Assembly: GCA_026129405.1 (NCBI GenBank)
Contig: JAHCID010000002.1
Coordinates: 716,333 to 780,332 of the forward strand
Direction: 5' to 3'
From: a bacterium
Lineage (GTDB): Bacteria; Desulfobacterota; Binatia; DP-6
DNA length: 64,000 bases
Shown here: positions 52,946 to 61,076 of the stretch, piece after piece
Layout of the letters: every line of letters starts with the position of its first letter
Position numbering within the stretch: the stretch's first letter is position 1
Notes under the pieces: generated by a model
What the model saw: the letters and a program-made list of their open reading frames with translations, nothing else
The model's database searches: none
What the model was told of the DNA's origin: nothing
Made by a program: the position numbers and the translations under genes

Positions 52946-53365
52946 GTGACGCCTGTGTCACGGACGCTCCGCTACCTCACCCCGGAGGACGATCAATTGC
53001 TCGGGGACCTTGGCACACGTCTCGTCTACAGCGCCGGCGACGTGCTCGTGCGCGAGGGCGCCCCCGCCACGTCGTTGTACGTGCTGCGCCGAGGCACCGT
53101 GCGGCTCGAGCGTCGCGGCCGGCAGGACGAGGCCGCGCTCGCCTGGCTCGGGCCCGCGGACGTCGTCGGCGAAGGCGCCGTGCTCGGCGCCGCCGAGGCC
53201 GCGCTGACCGCGGTCGCGGAGTCCGAGGTCCACGTCGACGTGCTCGACACCCGCGTCCTGGGCGAGGTCGTCGCGACGCGGCCCGGCTTCGCCGCGCGCT
53301 TCTTCCGCGGCGTCGCGCACGCGCTGCACGAGCGGCTCGGCAGCGTGGCGCGACGCGAGGCGTGA
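52946..53365 (+). CDS. Cyclic nucleotide-binding domain protein
   Basis: A 139-residue single-domain protein of the CAP_ED fold: LGTRLVYSAGDVLVREGAPATSLYVLRRGTVRLER, then a phosphate-binding-cassette region GPADVVGEGAVLGAAEAALTAVAESEVHVDVLD, then a closing helix. There is no DNA-binding domain. The normally strict R of the cassette (RxA) is not obvious; ALTAVAESE replaces it, so cAMP binding is uncertain. It directly follows the AAA+ regulator. The chosen GTG gives a compact domain; an ATG at 52859 would add 29 arginine-rich residues. Confidence 0.75.
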   Translation: MTPVSRTLRYLTPEDDQLLGDLGTRLVYSAGDVLVREGAPATSLYVLRRGTVRLERRGRQDEAALAWLGPADVVGEGAVLGAAEAALTAVAESEVHVDVLDTRVLGEVVATRPGFAARFFRGVAHALHERLGSVARREA

Positions 53366-53372
53366 CGGTCGG

Positions 53373-53912
53373 TCAGGCCGTGGCGACGACGTGCACGGTC
53401 GCGAGCGGCGTGCCGGCGGCGTAGACGAGCCCCCAGTAGTGGCCGGGGCCGAGGTGGACGTCCGCCAGGCCGACCAGCGAGACCTCGAGCTCGTTGCGGT
53501 TCGGCGTCACCGTGACGTGGACGTTCGCGGCGGGGATGTCGACGCGGTTCGCGCCCGCCGGCTCGGTCGCGATGCAGGCGAGCGGGGTCGCGTGCGGGGC
53601 GCGGTCGGGCGCCAGCAGGCCGAGCGGCACGGCGGCGGTCTTGCTCTGCGTCGCCGTGCGCGGGTCCTTGGCGCCCACGGACACCTCGAACAGCACCACC
53701 GGCACCGGCGTGCTGGCGTTCGAGAGGATGCTGCTCCAGTACTGCTCGACGGTCGTCGTCCAGAAGCCGACGCCGTCGGAGAACAGGCTCGCGGGCGAGT
53801 ACCTGCGCTCCTCGATCTCGGTCCAGGCGCGGCGGCAGCGCGTCGTCGCGTCCTCGGCGACGCCCCCCCAGAAGCTCGCCAGGGCGGAGAAATAGGTTCC
53901 CGATCGGTACAT
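53373..53912 (-). CDS. Hypothetical protein of the prenyl-synthetase operon (helical head, beta tail)
   Basis: A 179-residue protein with no recognised family. The first ~70 residues look helical and amphipathic (YFSALASFWGGVAEDATTRCRRAWTEIEERRYS, FWTTTVEQYWSSIL). The rest is beta-rich (VPVVLFEVSVGAKDPRTATQSK, NVHVTVTPNRNELEVSLVGL, HYWGLVYAAGTPLATVHVV) and resembles an immunoglobulin-like sandwich. The 232-residue protein at 55.7-56.4 kb has the same architecture. It is the last gene of the six-gene reverse operon, 29 bases after its predecessor. The helical head could bind a lipid or polymer surface, but this is a guess. Confidence 0.6.
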   Translation of the reverse strand: MYRSGTYFSALASFWGGVAEDATTRCRRAWTEIEERRYSPASLFSDGVGFWTTTVEQYWSSILSNASTPVPVVLFEVSVGAKDPRTATQSKTAAVPLGLLAPDRAPHATPLACIATEPAGANRVDIPAANVHVTVTPNRNELEVSLVGLADVHLGPGHYWGLVYAAGTPLATVHVVATA

Positions 53913-53941
53913 CGTACGGTCTCCTCTCCGGCCTGCGTTGG

Positions 53942-54658
53942 TCAGGCCTCGTCCACGACGAGCGGGCCGAACCCGCTCGTCTCCGCGGCGTGCAGCGTCA
54001 TCATGGCCGGCGCGAGGTAGCCGAGCCAGCGCCCGTGGTCGATGCGACGGCCCGGATCGCGTGGGGTCAGATCGCGGAAGGCGAGCGTCTTCGTGATCCG
54101 CACGGCGGTGCGGCCGGCGTCGATGGGCGTGGCGACGACCTCGCCGAGGTCGATCTCGACGCCGCCGGGCGCATGCCAGGCGACGAACTCGAAGGAGAGG
54201 CCATGGTGCAGGTCGTAGCGCGCCACGATGCGATCCGGATCCAGGTCGAAGCGCACCTTCAGGATGTTGCGGAAGCGGCCGATCGGCACCTGGAAGTCCT
54301 CGAACAGGTAGCCGGACCAGGCGCTGCCCGCGGCCTGGGCGGCGAGCGGGGCGTAGGTGCCCGGAGCGACGGCGTGGCTCGCGGCGAAGCTCGGGCTGAA
54401 GCGGCTCCAGCCGCGCGGGTCGAGGAAGGGCGCCAGCTTCGCGAGCGGCAGGCCGACCGCGATCTCGACGTCGAGATGCGAGATGCCGTGGAGCGGATCG
54501 TACGCCGCCGCGCTGTGCGTCGTGTGGATGGGCACCTGGGTCCCGCCGGTGACGGCGGCGCGTGCCGCGCGATCCACGTCGGTCATGTGGCGGACGGCGT
54601 GCGCGCCGCCGAGCGCCTCCATCGCCGAGCGCACCTGGGATTCGAAGTCGTCGGCCAT
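53942..54658 (-). CDS. Hypothetical protein, possibly START/SRPBCC-like
   Basis: A 238-residue soluble protein. No signal or membrane segment. A helical N-terminus (ESQVRSAMEALGGAHAVRHM) precedes a mixed alpha/beta region (LDVEIAVGLPLAKLAPFL, VPIGRFRNILKVRFDLDPDRIVARYDLHHGLSFEFVAW, VEIDLGEVVATPIDAGRTAVRITKTLAFRDLTP) whose strand pattern is compatible with a helix-grip fold that binds hydrophobic ligands. This is a weak suggestion. It lies 13 bases after the prenyl synthetase in the same operon. Confidence 0.55.
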   Translation of the reverse strand: MADDFESQVRSAMEALGGAHAVRHMTDVDRAARAAVTGGTQVPIHTTHSAAAYDPLHGISHLDVEIAVGLPLAKLAPFLDPRGWSRFSPSFAASHAVAPGTYAPLAAQAAGSAWSGYLFEDFQVPIGRFRNILKVRFDLDPDRIVARYDLHHGLSFEFVAWHAPGGVEIDLGEVVATPIDAGRTAVRITKTLAFRDLTPRDPGRRIDHGRWLGYLAPAMMTLHAAETSGFGPLVVDEA

Positions 54659-54671
54659 GGTCGCGGTCTCC

Positions 54672-55724
54672 TCAGGCGCGCGTGAGCACCCACGTCGGCA
54701 GGGCGCCCAGGAAGCGCGCGTCGCGTCCGTCCGGCAGCGCCTGCGCGAGCTGCCGCCATTCGTGCTGCGCCGCGCCCACGAGGCCGTGGGCCACCCGCCG
54801 CGCATGCTCGACGCTGCCGTGCGCGTCCATGCGGGCTCGCACCCAGCGCACGTCGGCGGCACGGCGCGCCGCCCGGGGGCGGGCGAGGAACGCGAGCAGC
54901 GCCGCCCGCTCGGCGTCGTCGGCATGCCGCAGCAGGTGGATCAGCATCAGCGTGCGCTTGCCCTCGAAGATGTCGCCCTCCAGCTCCTTGCCGTACTTCC
55001 GCGGATCGCCGACCAGGTTCAAGAGATCGTCCTGGATCTGGAAGGCGGCGCCGAGGAAGAAGCCGAAGCGCACGCAGGCGTCGAGGGCGCCGGCGCGCCG
55101 GGCGCCGAGCAGCGCACCGACCCGCAGCGGGTAGACGGTCGTGTACCAGCAGGTCTTCTTGAGGACCATGTGGAGATAGTCGCCGTCCTCGAGCCACGGC
55201 GGGTTGTCGCGACGCCAGCCCAGCTCGATCGCCTGACCCTCGACGCTCTCGCGTCCCATGCGCTCCGCCTCCTCGAGGATGCGCATCGCGAGCCAGGGAC
55301 CGAGCGCGCGCCGGTTGTCCATGAGGGCGCGCAGGCCGAGCAGCAGCAGCGCGTCGCCGACGTTGACCGCCACCGGCACGCCGTGGAGGACGTGCAGCGT
55401 GGGGCGTCCGCGGCGCTCGTCGCTCTCGTCCTGCACGTCGTCGTGGACGAGGAACGCGTTGTGCAGCAGCTCGAGCGCGACGGCCGAGCGGACGGCGTCC
55501 TCCGGCTGCGCACCGAACGCGCGTGCCGCCGCGATGCAGAGGCTCGGGCGCAGCATGCGGCCGCCGCGGCGGGGGTAGTCGGCGACGAGGTCGTAGAGAT
55601 GGCGGCGCGGCTCGCGGCGCTCGAGGTAGTCGCAGAGCGCGACGCGGGTCACGCGGCCGTACTCCTCGAGGAGGCCGGCGACGAGATCGTCGGCGGCGGG
55701 CAGGACGGCTGCGGCCCCGGTCAT
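54672..55724 (-). CDS. Polyprenyl synthetase (trans-isoprenyl diphosphate synthase)
   Basis: A 350-residue enzyme of the FPP/GGPP synthase family. First aspartate-rich motif: LLHNAFLVHDDVQDESDERRGRPT (DDxxD). Second: AFQIQDDLLNLVGDPRKYGKELEGDIFEGKRTL (DDxxN type, as in several GGPP synthases). It joins IPP to an allylic diphosphate; product length cannot be fixed by eye. The start overlaps the stop of the 232-residue protein (ATGA), so the two are coupled. The other operon genes contain no obvious terpene cyclase, phytoene synthase or squalene synthase. Confidence 0.9.
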   Translation of the reverse strand: MTGAAAVLPAADDLVAGLLEEYGRVTRVALCDYLERREPRRHLYDLVADYPRRGGRMLRPSLCIAAARAFGAQPEDAVRSAVALELLHNAFLVHDDVQDESDERRGRPTLHVLHGVPVAVNVGDALLLLGLRALMDNRRALGPWLAMRILEEAERMGRESVEGQAIELGWRRDNPPWLEDGDYLHMVLKKTCWYTTVYPLRVGALLGARRAGALDACVRFGFFLGAAFQIQDDLLNLVGDPRKYGKELEGDIFEGKRTLMLIHLLRHADDAERAALLAFLARPRAARRAADVRWVRARMDAHGSVEHARRVAHGLVGAAQHEWRQLAQALPDGRDARFLGALPTWVLTRA

Positions 55725-56419
55725 GCGGGCGGCAGGCGGACGCTCACCGTGCCGACGGGCCGGCTCGTGTCCTCCTCGACGACGATGCCGTTGTACGTGC
55801 CCGCGGGCTGCTCCTGCGGGACGACGACGCGCAGCACGAGCGGCGCGCCGGGCGCGGCGGCCTCGAGCGTGATGCCCTCGAGGCGCGGCTCGCCCGGGTC
55901 CATCGCCCGCATGCCCTGCACGCACAGGCGCGTGCCGGGCGTGTGCGGCCGCAGGTCGACGGCGACCTCGGTGGGACGCGCCGCGCACAGCTCGACGCGC
56001 ACGCCCGGCTCGTCGCTCGCGGCCGTCGCCGCCGCCGGCGCGGAAGCCGGCGGCGGTGTGCCGCCGCCGGTCGCGGCGAAGCCCGGCATCGTCCCCCGGG
56101 TGGCGAGCTCGACGAACTCGCCCCACACGCCGAGGAACTCCGAGGTGTACTGCGCCATGCGGCCGAGCAGCCCCTGGAGGTCGCTCGTCAGCGTCTCGGG
56201 ATCGGTGCGGCGGTCGCGCAGGCCGGCGGCGGCGCGCTGGCCCTGGCGCACGTACTCGTCGATGACGCGATAGCCCAGCTCGACCGAGCGCGTGACGACG
56301 TCGTCGAGCCCGCCCCCGGGGCCGGCCTCGCCGCCGGGGCGCCCGAAGAGGCCGCTCCAGCCGCGGATCGGGGCGGTGCGTTCGGGGCGGGGGCGCTTGA
56401 TGCGGTCGTCCTGGCTCAC
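55721..56419 (-). CDS. Hypothetical protein of the prenyl-synthetase operon (helical head, beta tail)
   Basis: A 232-residue protein of unknown family. Residues ~30-110 are helical (LDDVVTRSVELGYRVIDEYVRQGQRAAAGLRD, LTSDLQGLLGRMAQYTSEFLGVWGEFVELAT), in a phasin-like style. A Pro/Ala linker (~115-140) leads to a beta-rich domain (VRVELCAARPTEVAVDLRP, VLRVVVPQEQPAGTYNGIVVEEDTSRPVGTVSVRL). The layout mirrors that of the 179-residue protein in the same operon. It sits between a COG3349-like flavoprotein (13 bases upstream) and the prenyl synthetase (overlapping). A role at lipid or polymer bodies is possible but unproven. Confidence 0.6.
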   Translation of the reverse strand: MSQDDRIKRPRPERTAPIRGWSGLFGRPGGEAGPGGGLDDVVTRSVELGYRVIDEYVRQGQRAAAGLRDRRTDPETLTSDLQGLLGRMAQYTSEFLGVWGEFVELATRGTMPGFAATGGGTPPPASAPAAATAASDEPGVRVELCAARPTEVAVDLRPHTPGTRLCVQGMRAMDPGEPRLEGITLEAAAPGAPLVLRVVVPQEQPAGTYNGIVVEEDTSRPVGTVSVRLPPA

Positions 56420-56432
56420 GGCAGGGTCCTCT

Positions 56433-58577
56433 TCACGGATGGTCGTAGCCGACGATGTCCTCGAGCGGCGGCGACTGCGCGATCGCGTGCGCGGCGAGGC
56501 GTCCCGACATCACCGCGGCTTCGACGCATCCCGCGTTGAAGCCGCAGGCGGTCCAGTCGCCGGCGATCGTCAGGTTGTCGTAGGTGTCGTCGAGCGGCGA
56601 GATGCGGTAGGCGCTGCTCCCCGGCAGCGACAGGGTGTAGCGGTCGCTCGGGTTGACGTTGGCGGTCCAGAACTGGGTCGCGAACCGACCCGGGCCGTCG
56701 GCGGGCGGCGGCGCGCCGTGCGGATCGTCCGGGGCGACGAGCAGATCCCAGCGGAACCCGCCCGGCCGGCGCGCCGCGCGCGGCCACAGGTGGACGACGT
56801 CGCGCTCGAGAAAGCGCACCGCGTGCTCGCGCACGCGCTCGTGCTGGCGGAGCGGGTAGGCCGGATCGTCTGCCGCCGCCCCCGGCTCGTCCGCCAGCAC
56901 GTTGCAGAAGTAGGCGAGGGCGCGCGGCGCAACCGGCCAGGGCTCGCGGGGCAGGAGGTGACGCATGTCGGCCCAGGTGTCGAACGGCTCGACGAAGCCC
57001 GAGACCGCGGGTGCGGGACCGCTCCAGCCGAGGGCTTCCATGTCGGCCGAAAGCCAGATCTGGAACGCCTGCGTGGCGACGGTCTTCACGTTGTCCACCA
57101 TCGCCCGCCAGCGCGGGTCGCGGGCGACGAGCTCGCGGCACACGTGCGGCACGGCGCCGAGGCCGACGCCGAGGACGACGAGATCGAAGTCCTCACCCAC
57201 GGTGAGCGTCCGCGCGCTCATGCGCCGCCGGTCCCAGTGCGACTCGTAGCGCCAGCCCTCCTGCCGGCAGCGCTCGCCGTCGACGAGCTGGCTCCAGTCG
57301 GGCTCCGACGGCCAGCAGGGCAGGCCGTCGACGTCGACCAGCGGCTCGTAGGGGGCGCGGCGGACGAAGGCCTGGACGTCGAACTCGAGCCGGCAGACGT
57401 GCGGCGGTCCGCTCGGCGCGAGGCCGACGTTCTCGAGGCGATGGAAGAACGCGAAGCGGACGCCGCGCCGCCGGAGCACCTCGTAGAGCGGCGCGAAGAC
57501 GACGTCGCCCATGCCGGCTTCCATGCGCCAGAAGAACGCCGTGCGGTAGGTGAAGAAGGCGCGCACCATGCTGCGCAGCGCCTGGCCGGCGGCGATGCGG
57601 GGGCGGGCGGGATCGGCGTCCTCGTAGGAGAAGCCGAGGTCGTAGAGGCCGGCGAGGTAGCCGGAGGCGAGGGCGGCCTCGGACGCGCCGTTGAGGCGCA
57701 GCCACTCGCGGCAGTCGTAGTCGTCGATCGCGTCGAAGCCGCGCGGGTCGGTCATGAGGCCGAAGCGGATCACCCCGCGCATGGTGGCGAGCGTCAGGTC
57801 GGCGATGATCCACAGCCGCCGCAGCGGCGGATCGGTCGCGGCGCGCGCGGCGATGTGCCGGCGCACGCCTGTCCCCAGCGCGTCGAGGAGGCGCAGCACG
57901 AGCGCGTCGCCCTGGCGTCCGAGCTGGCCCAGCACCAGCTCGAGGAGGCTCACCGCCTCGACCAGCGCCGTGAGCGTCGCGAGCTCGCCGACACGCAGGA
58001 GCTGCGTCACGCGCTCGACCAGGCCGTCGCCGCCGTTCGCGGAGGCGCCCGCCCCGTCGCCGTGCGGGCCGCTCTCCGCGTGCGAGCCGAGCGAGGCGAA
58101 GAGGGCGCGCAGCATCGCCGCCGAGCGCAGGAGGTAGTCGGCGATCGTCCAGCGCCGGCCCGCGGCGTCGGGATCGCCGGGCAGGCCCGGGGGACGCGGC
58201 AGATCGGCCAGCCAGGGCAGCCACGGGCCGTCGCCGGCGCGGTCCATGACGCCGACCAGCGGCGCGGGGGCGAAGGCGTCGCGCCAGCCGGCGATCGGAC
58301 AGGTCGCCGGATCGCGTCCGAGCTCGGCGTAGCACTCCCGCATGAGGCGGAAGGCGTTCTCGTAGAAACCCATCCAGAGGTGCAGCCCGTGCTCCTCGAT
58401 GCGTCCGGCGGGCCCGCGGCCCGAGGCGCCCTTGCCGCCGAGGCGCCAGCCGAGCTGATAGACGGTGACCTCGTAGCGGCCTGCGAGCGCAGGTCGGGTC
58501 AGCTCGAAGGCGGCGGCCATGGCGGCGCAGCCTCCGCCCACGACGGCGACGCGGATCGGTCTCCCCTCGGACGGCAC
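56433..58577 (-). CDS. FAD-dependent amine-oxidase-like oxidoreductase (COG3349/phytoene-desaturase superfamily)
   Basis: A 714-residue flavoprotein. The dinucleotide-binding start is RVAVVGGGCAAMAAAFEL followed by the R-rich motif YQLGWRLGGKGASGRG. The C-terminal FAD contact is YDNLTIAGDWTACGFNAGCVEAAVMSGRLAA, as in carotenoid/squalene desaturases and amine oxidases. It is long for the group because of a ~130-residue insertion (about 130-260). The nearest class I recognise is COG3349 (uncharacterised NAD-binding amino-oxidase-domain proteins). Its placement in an operon with a prenyl synthetase suggests an isoprenoid substrate, but the reaction is unknown. Confidence 0.82.
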   Translation of the reverse strand: MPSEGRPIRVAVVGGGCAAMAAAFELTRPALAGRYEVTVYQLGWRLGGKGASGRGPAGRIEEHGLHLWMGFYENAFRLMRECYAELGRDPATCPIAGWRDAFAPAPLVGVMDRAGDGPWLPWLADLPRPPGLPGDPDAAGRRWTIADYLLRSAAMLRALFASLGSHAESGPHGDGAGASANGGDGLVERVTQLLRVGELATLTALVEAVSLLELVLGQLGRQGDALVLRLLDALGTGVRRHIAARAATDPPLRRLWIIADLTLATMRGVIRFGLMTDPRGFDAIDDYDCREWLRLNGASEAALASGYLAGLYDLGFSYEDADPARPRIAAGQALRSMVRAFFTYRTAFFWRMEAGMGDVVFAPLYEVLRRRGVRFAFFHRLENVGLAPSGPPHVCRLEFDVQAFVRRAPYEPLVDVDGLPCWPSEPDWSQLVDGERCRQEGWRYESHWDRRRMSARTLTVGEDFDLVVLGVGLGAVPHVCRELVARDPRWRAMVDNVKTVATQAFQIWLSADMEALGWSGPAPAVSGFVEPFDTWADMRHLLPREPWPVAPRALAYFCNVLADEPGAAADDPAYPLRQHERVREHAVRFLERDVVHLWPRAARRPGGFRWDLLVAPDDPHGAPPPADGPGRFATQFWTANVNPSDRYTLSLPGSSAYRISPLDDTYDNLTIAGDWTACGFNAGCVEAAVMSGRLAAHAIAQSPPLEDIVGYDHP

Positions 58578-58628
58578 GTGCCGCGGAGAGTTACCACAGG
58601 CGAAGGTTCAGCAGAAAGCGATCTCTCT

Positions 58629-59684
58629 CTATCCGAGCAGATCTTCACGGACCACGTCGGGAAACCCGAGGATGAAGTCCGGGCCGAGCACCCGACCGGG
58701 GGTCTGGAACCCCGGCTCGGCCCGGCCGCTCAGCACGCGGCGGGCGATCGCCGCCGCCGTGAGTCCGGTCAGCGTGTACGCCTCGGGCGTGTGCAGGCGC
58801 CCGGCGGCCCGGCGTCCGGCGCCGTCCTCGACCTCGGCGACGATCGTCATGCGGGCCGCGGCCCGTTCCGCCGGCGTCGGTCCCTCCGGCAGCAGCACGG
58901 CGTGCGCCTTCAACCAGGTCTGCCAGGGCGGGGTGCGCAGGGCCCAGCCCAGGTGGCGGCTCGCCGCCAGCATGCCGCGCAGCGAGGGGGTGGCGTCGAA
59001 GTAGACCGTGATGTCGGGGATGCCCGTCGTATAGTGCGCGGTGACGACGTCGCCCCAGCTCACGTGGAGGCTCTCGCGGGCGCCCCGGCCGTAGTCGAAC
59101 GCCCGGCGCAAGGTCCCCGGCACGACGTCGACGAGCCGGCCGTCGCGGCGCACGCGCACCACGCCGGCGTGCTCGACGAGCGTCCGCAGGGAGCCGCGGG
59201 TGGCGAACTGGAGACCGGTGAAGCCGAGCGCGAGCCGGCGCGGGCGCGCGAGCCGGCCCGCCACCCACGCCGCGAGGCAGTCGGAGGGCACGACGTCGAA
59301 GCCCACGGCCGGCATCAGCATGACCCCGCGCTCGCGCGCCGTGCGATGGCGTCCGGCGAGCGCCTCCAGCACCGCGACCTCGCCGGTGAGGTCGAGGTAG
59401 TGCACGCCGGCGGCGAGGCAGGCGTCGGCCATCGGGGCAGCGGTGGCCGAGAACGGGCCGGCCGCGTGCAGCACCACGCGCATCCCGCGCAGCAACTCGG
59501 CGAGGCGGGCGGGATCGTCGAGCGGGGCGGCACGATGGGGTAACCCGAGCGGTGCAGCGGCCGCGGCGACCCGCCCGGGGTCGCGGCCCGCGAGCACGGG
59601 ACGTAGCCCGAGGTCGAGGGCTGCCCGGGTGCATAGCTTTCCGGTGAATCCGGTGGCGCCGTAGATCAGTAGGGGGTTCGTCAT
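58629..59684 (-). CDS. Saccharopine-dehydrogenase-family / trans-acting enoyl-reductase-like protein
   Basis: A 351-residue Rossmann-fold reductase. NAD(P)-binding start: PLLIYGATGFTGKLCTRAAL. Then the typical RPVLAGRDPGRV, VVLHAAGPFSATAAPMADACLAAGVHYLDLTGE and GVMLMPAVGFDVVPSDCLAAWVA blocks shared with saccharopine-dehydrogenase-like proteins and the mycobacterial trans-acting enoyl reductase (Rv2953 type). It begins the six-gene reverse operon, 51 bases before the flavoprotein. It may reduce a C=C or C=N bond in an isoprenoid or lipid intermediate. Confidence 0.85.
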   Translation of the reverse strand: MTNPLLIYGATGFTGKLCTRAALDLGLRPVLAGRDPGRVAAAAAPLGLPHRAAPLDDPARLAELLRGMRVVLHAAGPFSATAAPMADACLAAGVHYLDLTGEVAVLEALAGRHRTARERGVMLMPAVGFDVVPSDCLAAWVAGRLARPRRLALGFTGLQFATRGSLRTLVEHAGVVRVRRDGRLVDVVPGTLRRAFDYGRGARESLHVSWGDVVTAHYTTGIPDITVYFDATPSLRGMLAASRHLGWALRTPPWQTWLKAHAVLLPEGPTPAERAAARMTIVAEVEDGAGRRAAGRLHTPEAYTLTGLTAAAIARRVLSGRAEPGFQTPGRVLGPDFILGFPDVVREDLLG

Positions 59685-59740
59685 GGGAGCGCGCGCCGCA
59701 CGTCGTGGCAGAGCGCGCGAATGTGGTACGAGGCTCGCGC

Positions 59741-60499
59741 ATGCTCGCGCAAGCCGTCGACGGACGCGTGCTGGGCGCCGCCGCGGCGGGGGCCCGCTTC
59801 GTCGGCATGTCGTGCTTCAACGGCTGGCTCGCGACGCTGGACTGGCCGCGCGAGGTCGTGGCGGGCCTGCTGCCGCCGGCGCTCCGCCTCGCGGACGCCG
59901 CCGCGCCGACGCACCCGGTGCTGCTCCTGTTCGGCGAGCAGACCCGCAGCACCGTCGTCTACGGCGGCGTGCCCATGCCGCTGGCGATCGACTTCTGCGA
60001 GTTCGGGCTGGCGGTGCCGTTCGTGCGTCATCGCGAGGGACGCTACCGGCACCTGTTCTTCCCGCGCATGTGCTCGAGCTACTTCCCCGCCGTCGCCGAC
60101 GGCAACCTGCACTATGGGCTCGCGAAGCGGCTGGCGCACATGGAGTGGCGGCCGCCGATCTTCTGGATGACGGACGAGGCCGGGCGCCTCCTCTTCCACG
60201 CGACGGTCGAGCCGACGGGGCCTTTCGGCGACGCCGCCGGGGTCGAGGCGTTCCGCGGCGCCCACCGCCTGGCGGACCTGCCGGTCCTCGGCCGCTGCGC
60301 CGCGGACCGGCTCGTGACGTCCTACTTCGACTGGGGCGCGCGCGACGCCCGGGCGCGGCCGGTCCGCGCCCGGCTGAGCGTCTCGGGCGACCTCGCGAGC
60401 GGGCTCGCCGCCCGCGAAACCCTCGCCGGCGCGGACCGCTGCTGCGAGGTCTCGGGGATGACGTGGCGGCTCAGCTGGCCGCTCGGCTGCCGGCTCTGA
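59741..60499 (+). CDS. Acetoacetate-decarboxylase-like fold protein
   Basis: A 252-residue protein with the strand and loop pattern of the acetoacetate decarboxylase superfamily: LPPALRLADAAAPTHPVLLLFGEQTRSTVVYGG, FCEFGLAVPFVRH, and GNLHYGLAKRLAHMEW in the position where true ADCs have the YGFPK motif. A lysine is present in this stretch (GLAKR) but its equivalence to the Schiff-base lysine is not certain. It is divergent from the reverse operon with about 55 bases between starts. The GTG at 59705 is an alternative start. The reaction is unknown. Confidence 0.68.
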   Translation: MLAQAVDGRVLGAAAAGARFVGMSCFNGWLATLDWPREVVAGLLPPALRLADAAAPTHPVLLLFGEQTRSTVVYGGVPMPLAIDFCEFGLAVPFVRHREGRYRHLFFPRMCSSYFPAVADGNLHYGLAKRLAHMEWRPPIFWMTDEAGRLLFHATVEPTGPFGDAAGVEAFRGAHRLADLPVLGRCAADRLVTSYFDWGARDARARPVRARLSVSGDLASGLAARETLAGADRCCEVSGMTWRLSWPLGCRL

Positions 60500-60524
60500 C
60501 GCCAGCGGAGAGAGGGAACGCCGT

Positions 60525-61055
60525 ATGGTCGAGACGCAGGAGACGATGGAGTCGGCGGGCGACGGCGGCGACGCCAGCGCGCTCTTCCGCCGCTTCGACG
60601 ACGAGTTCCGCAACGCCTATCGCGAGCGCACGCTCTTCGGCGACGACCCCACGCTGGACGCGTTCGTCGCCGCATGGATCGTGCGCGAGATCGAGCGGCT
60701 CCAGCGCTTCCCGCGCGCCCAGGAGACGGCGCGACGGGGCGTCGGGTCGGTGCTGGTTCCCTGGGGCCGCGCCGACGCCGCGCTGGTGGCCGTCGGCCAT
60801 TCGATCAACCATGCCCAGTACTACTTCAGCGCCGTCGAAGCCTTCGTGAACGGCACGGAGTTCGTCCTCTATCCCTGGGTGACGATCGAGATGGCCGGGC
60901 TGGCGCTCGAGGGCTGCCACTCGGCCTGCCTCGGGTTCTGGCTCTGGTCCGCCACGGTGCCGACGGGGGGGCCGGTCGCGCCCGCGGTCGAGGCGTTCGT
61001 CCGCATGTCCGTCGCGGCCACCGTCGTGACGCTCGGCTGGTCGCCCAGGCGCTGA
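60525..61055 (+). CDS. Hypothetical protein downstream of the ADC-like gene
   Basis: A 176-residue protein, not recognised. The N-terminal half is helical and charged (ASALFRRFDDEFRNAYRERTLFGDDPTLDAFVAAWIVREIERLQRF). The C-terminal half is hydrophobic with possible membrane-associated helices (YFSAVEAFVNGTEFVLYPWVTIEMAGLALEGCHSACLGFWLWS; VRMSVAATVVTLGW). It follows the ADC-like gene by 25 bases, so the two are probably cotranscribed. Confidence 0.6.
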   Translation: MVETQETMESAGDGGDASALFRRFDDEFRNAYRERTLFGDDPTLDAFVAAWIVREIERLQRFPRAQETARRGVGSVLVPWGRADAALVAVGHSINHAQYYFSAVEAFVNGTEFVLYPWVTIEMAGLALEGCHSACLGFWLWSATVPTGGPVAPAVEAFVRMSVAATVVTLGWSPRR

Positions 61056-61076
61056 CGGCGGCGCCGTCCGCCGGCG

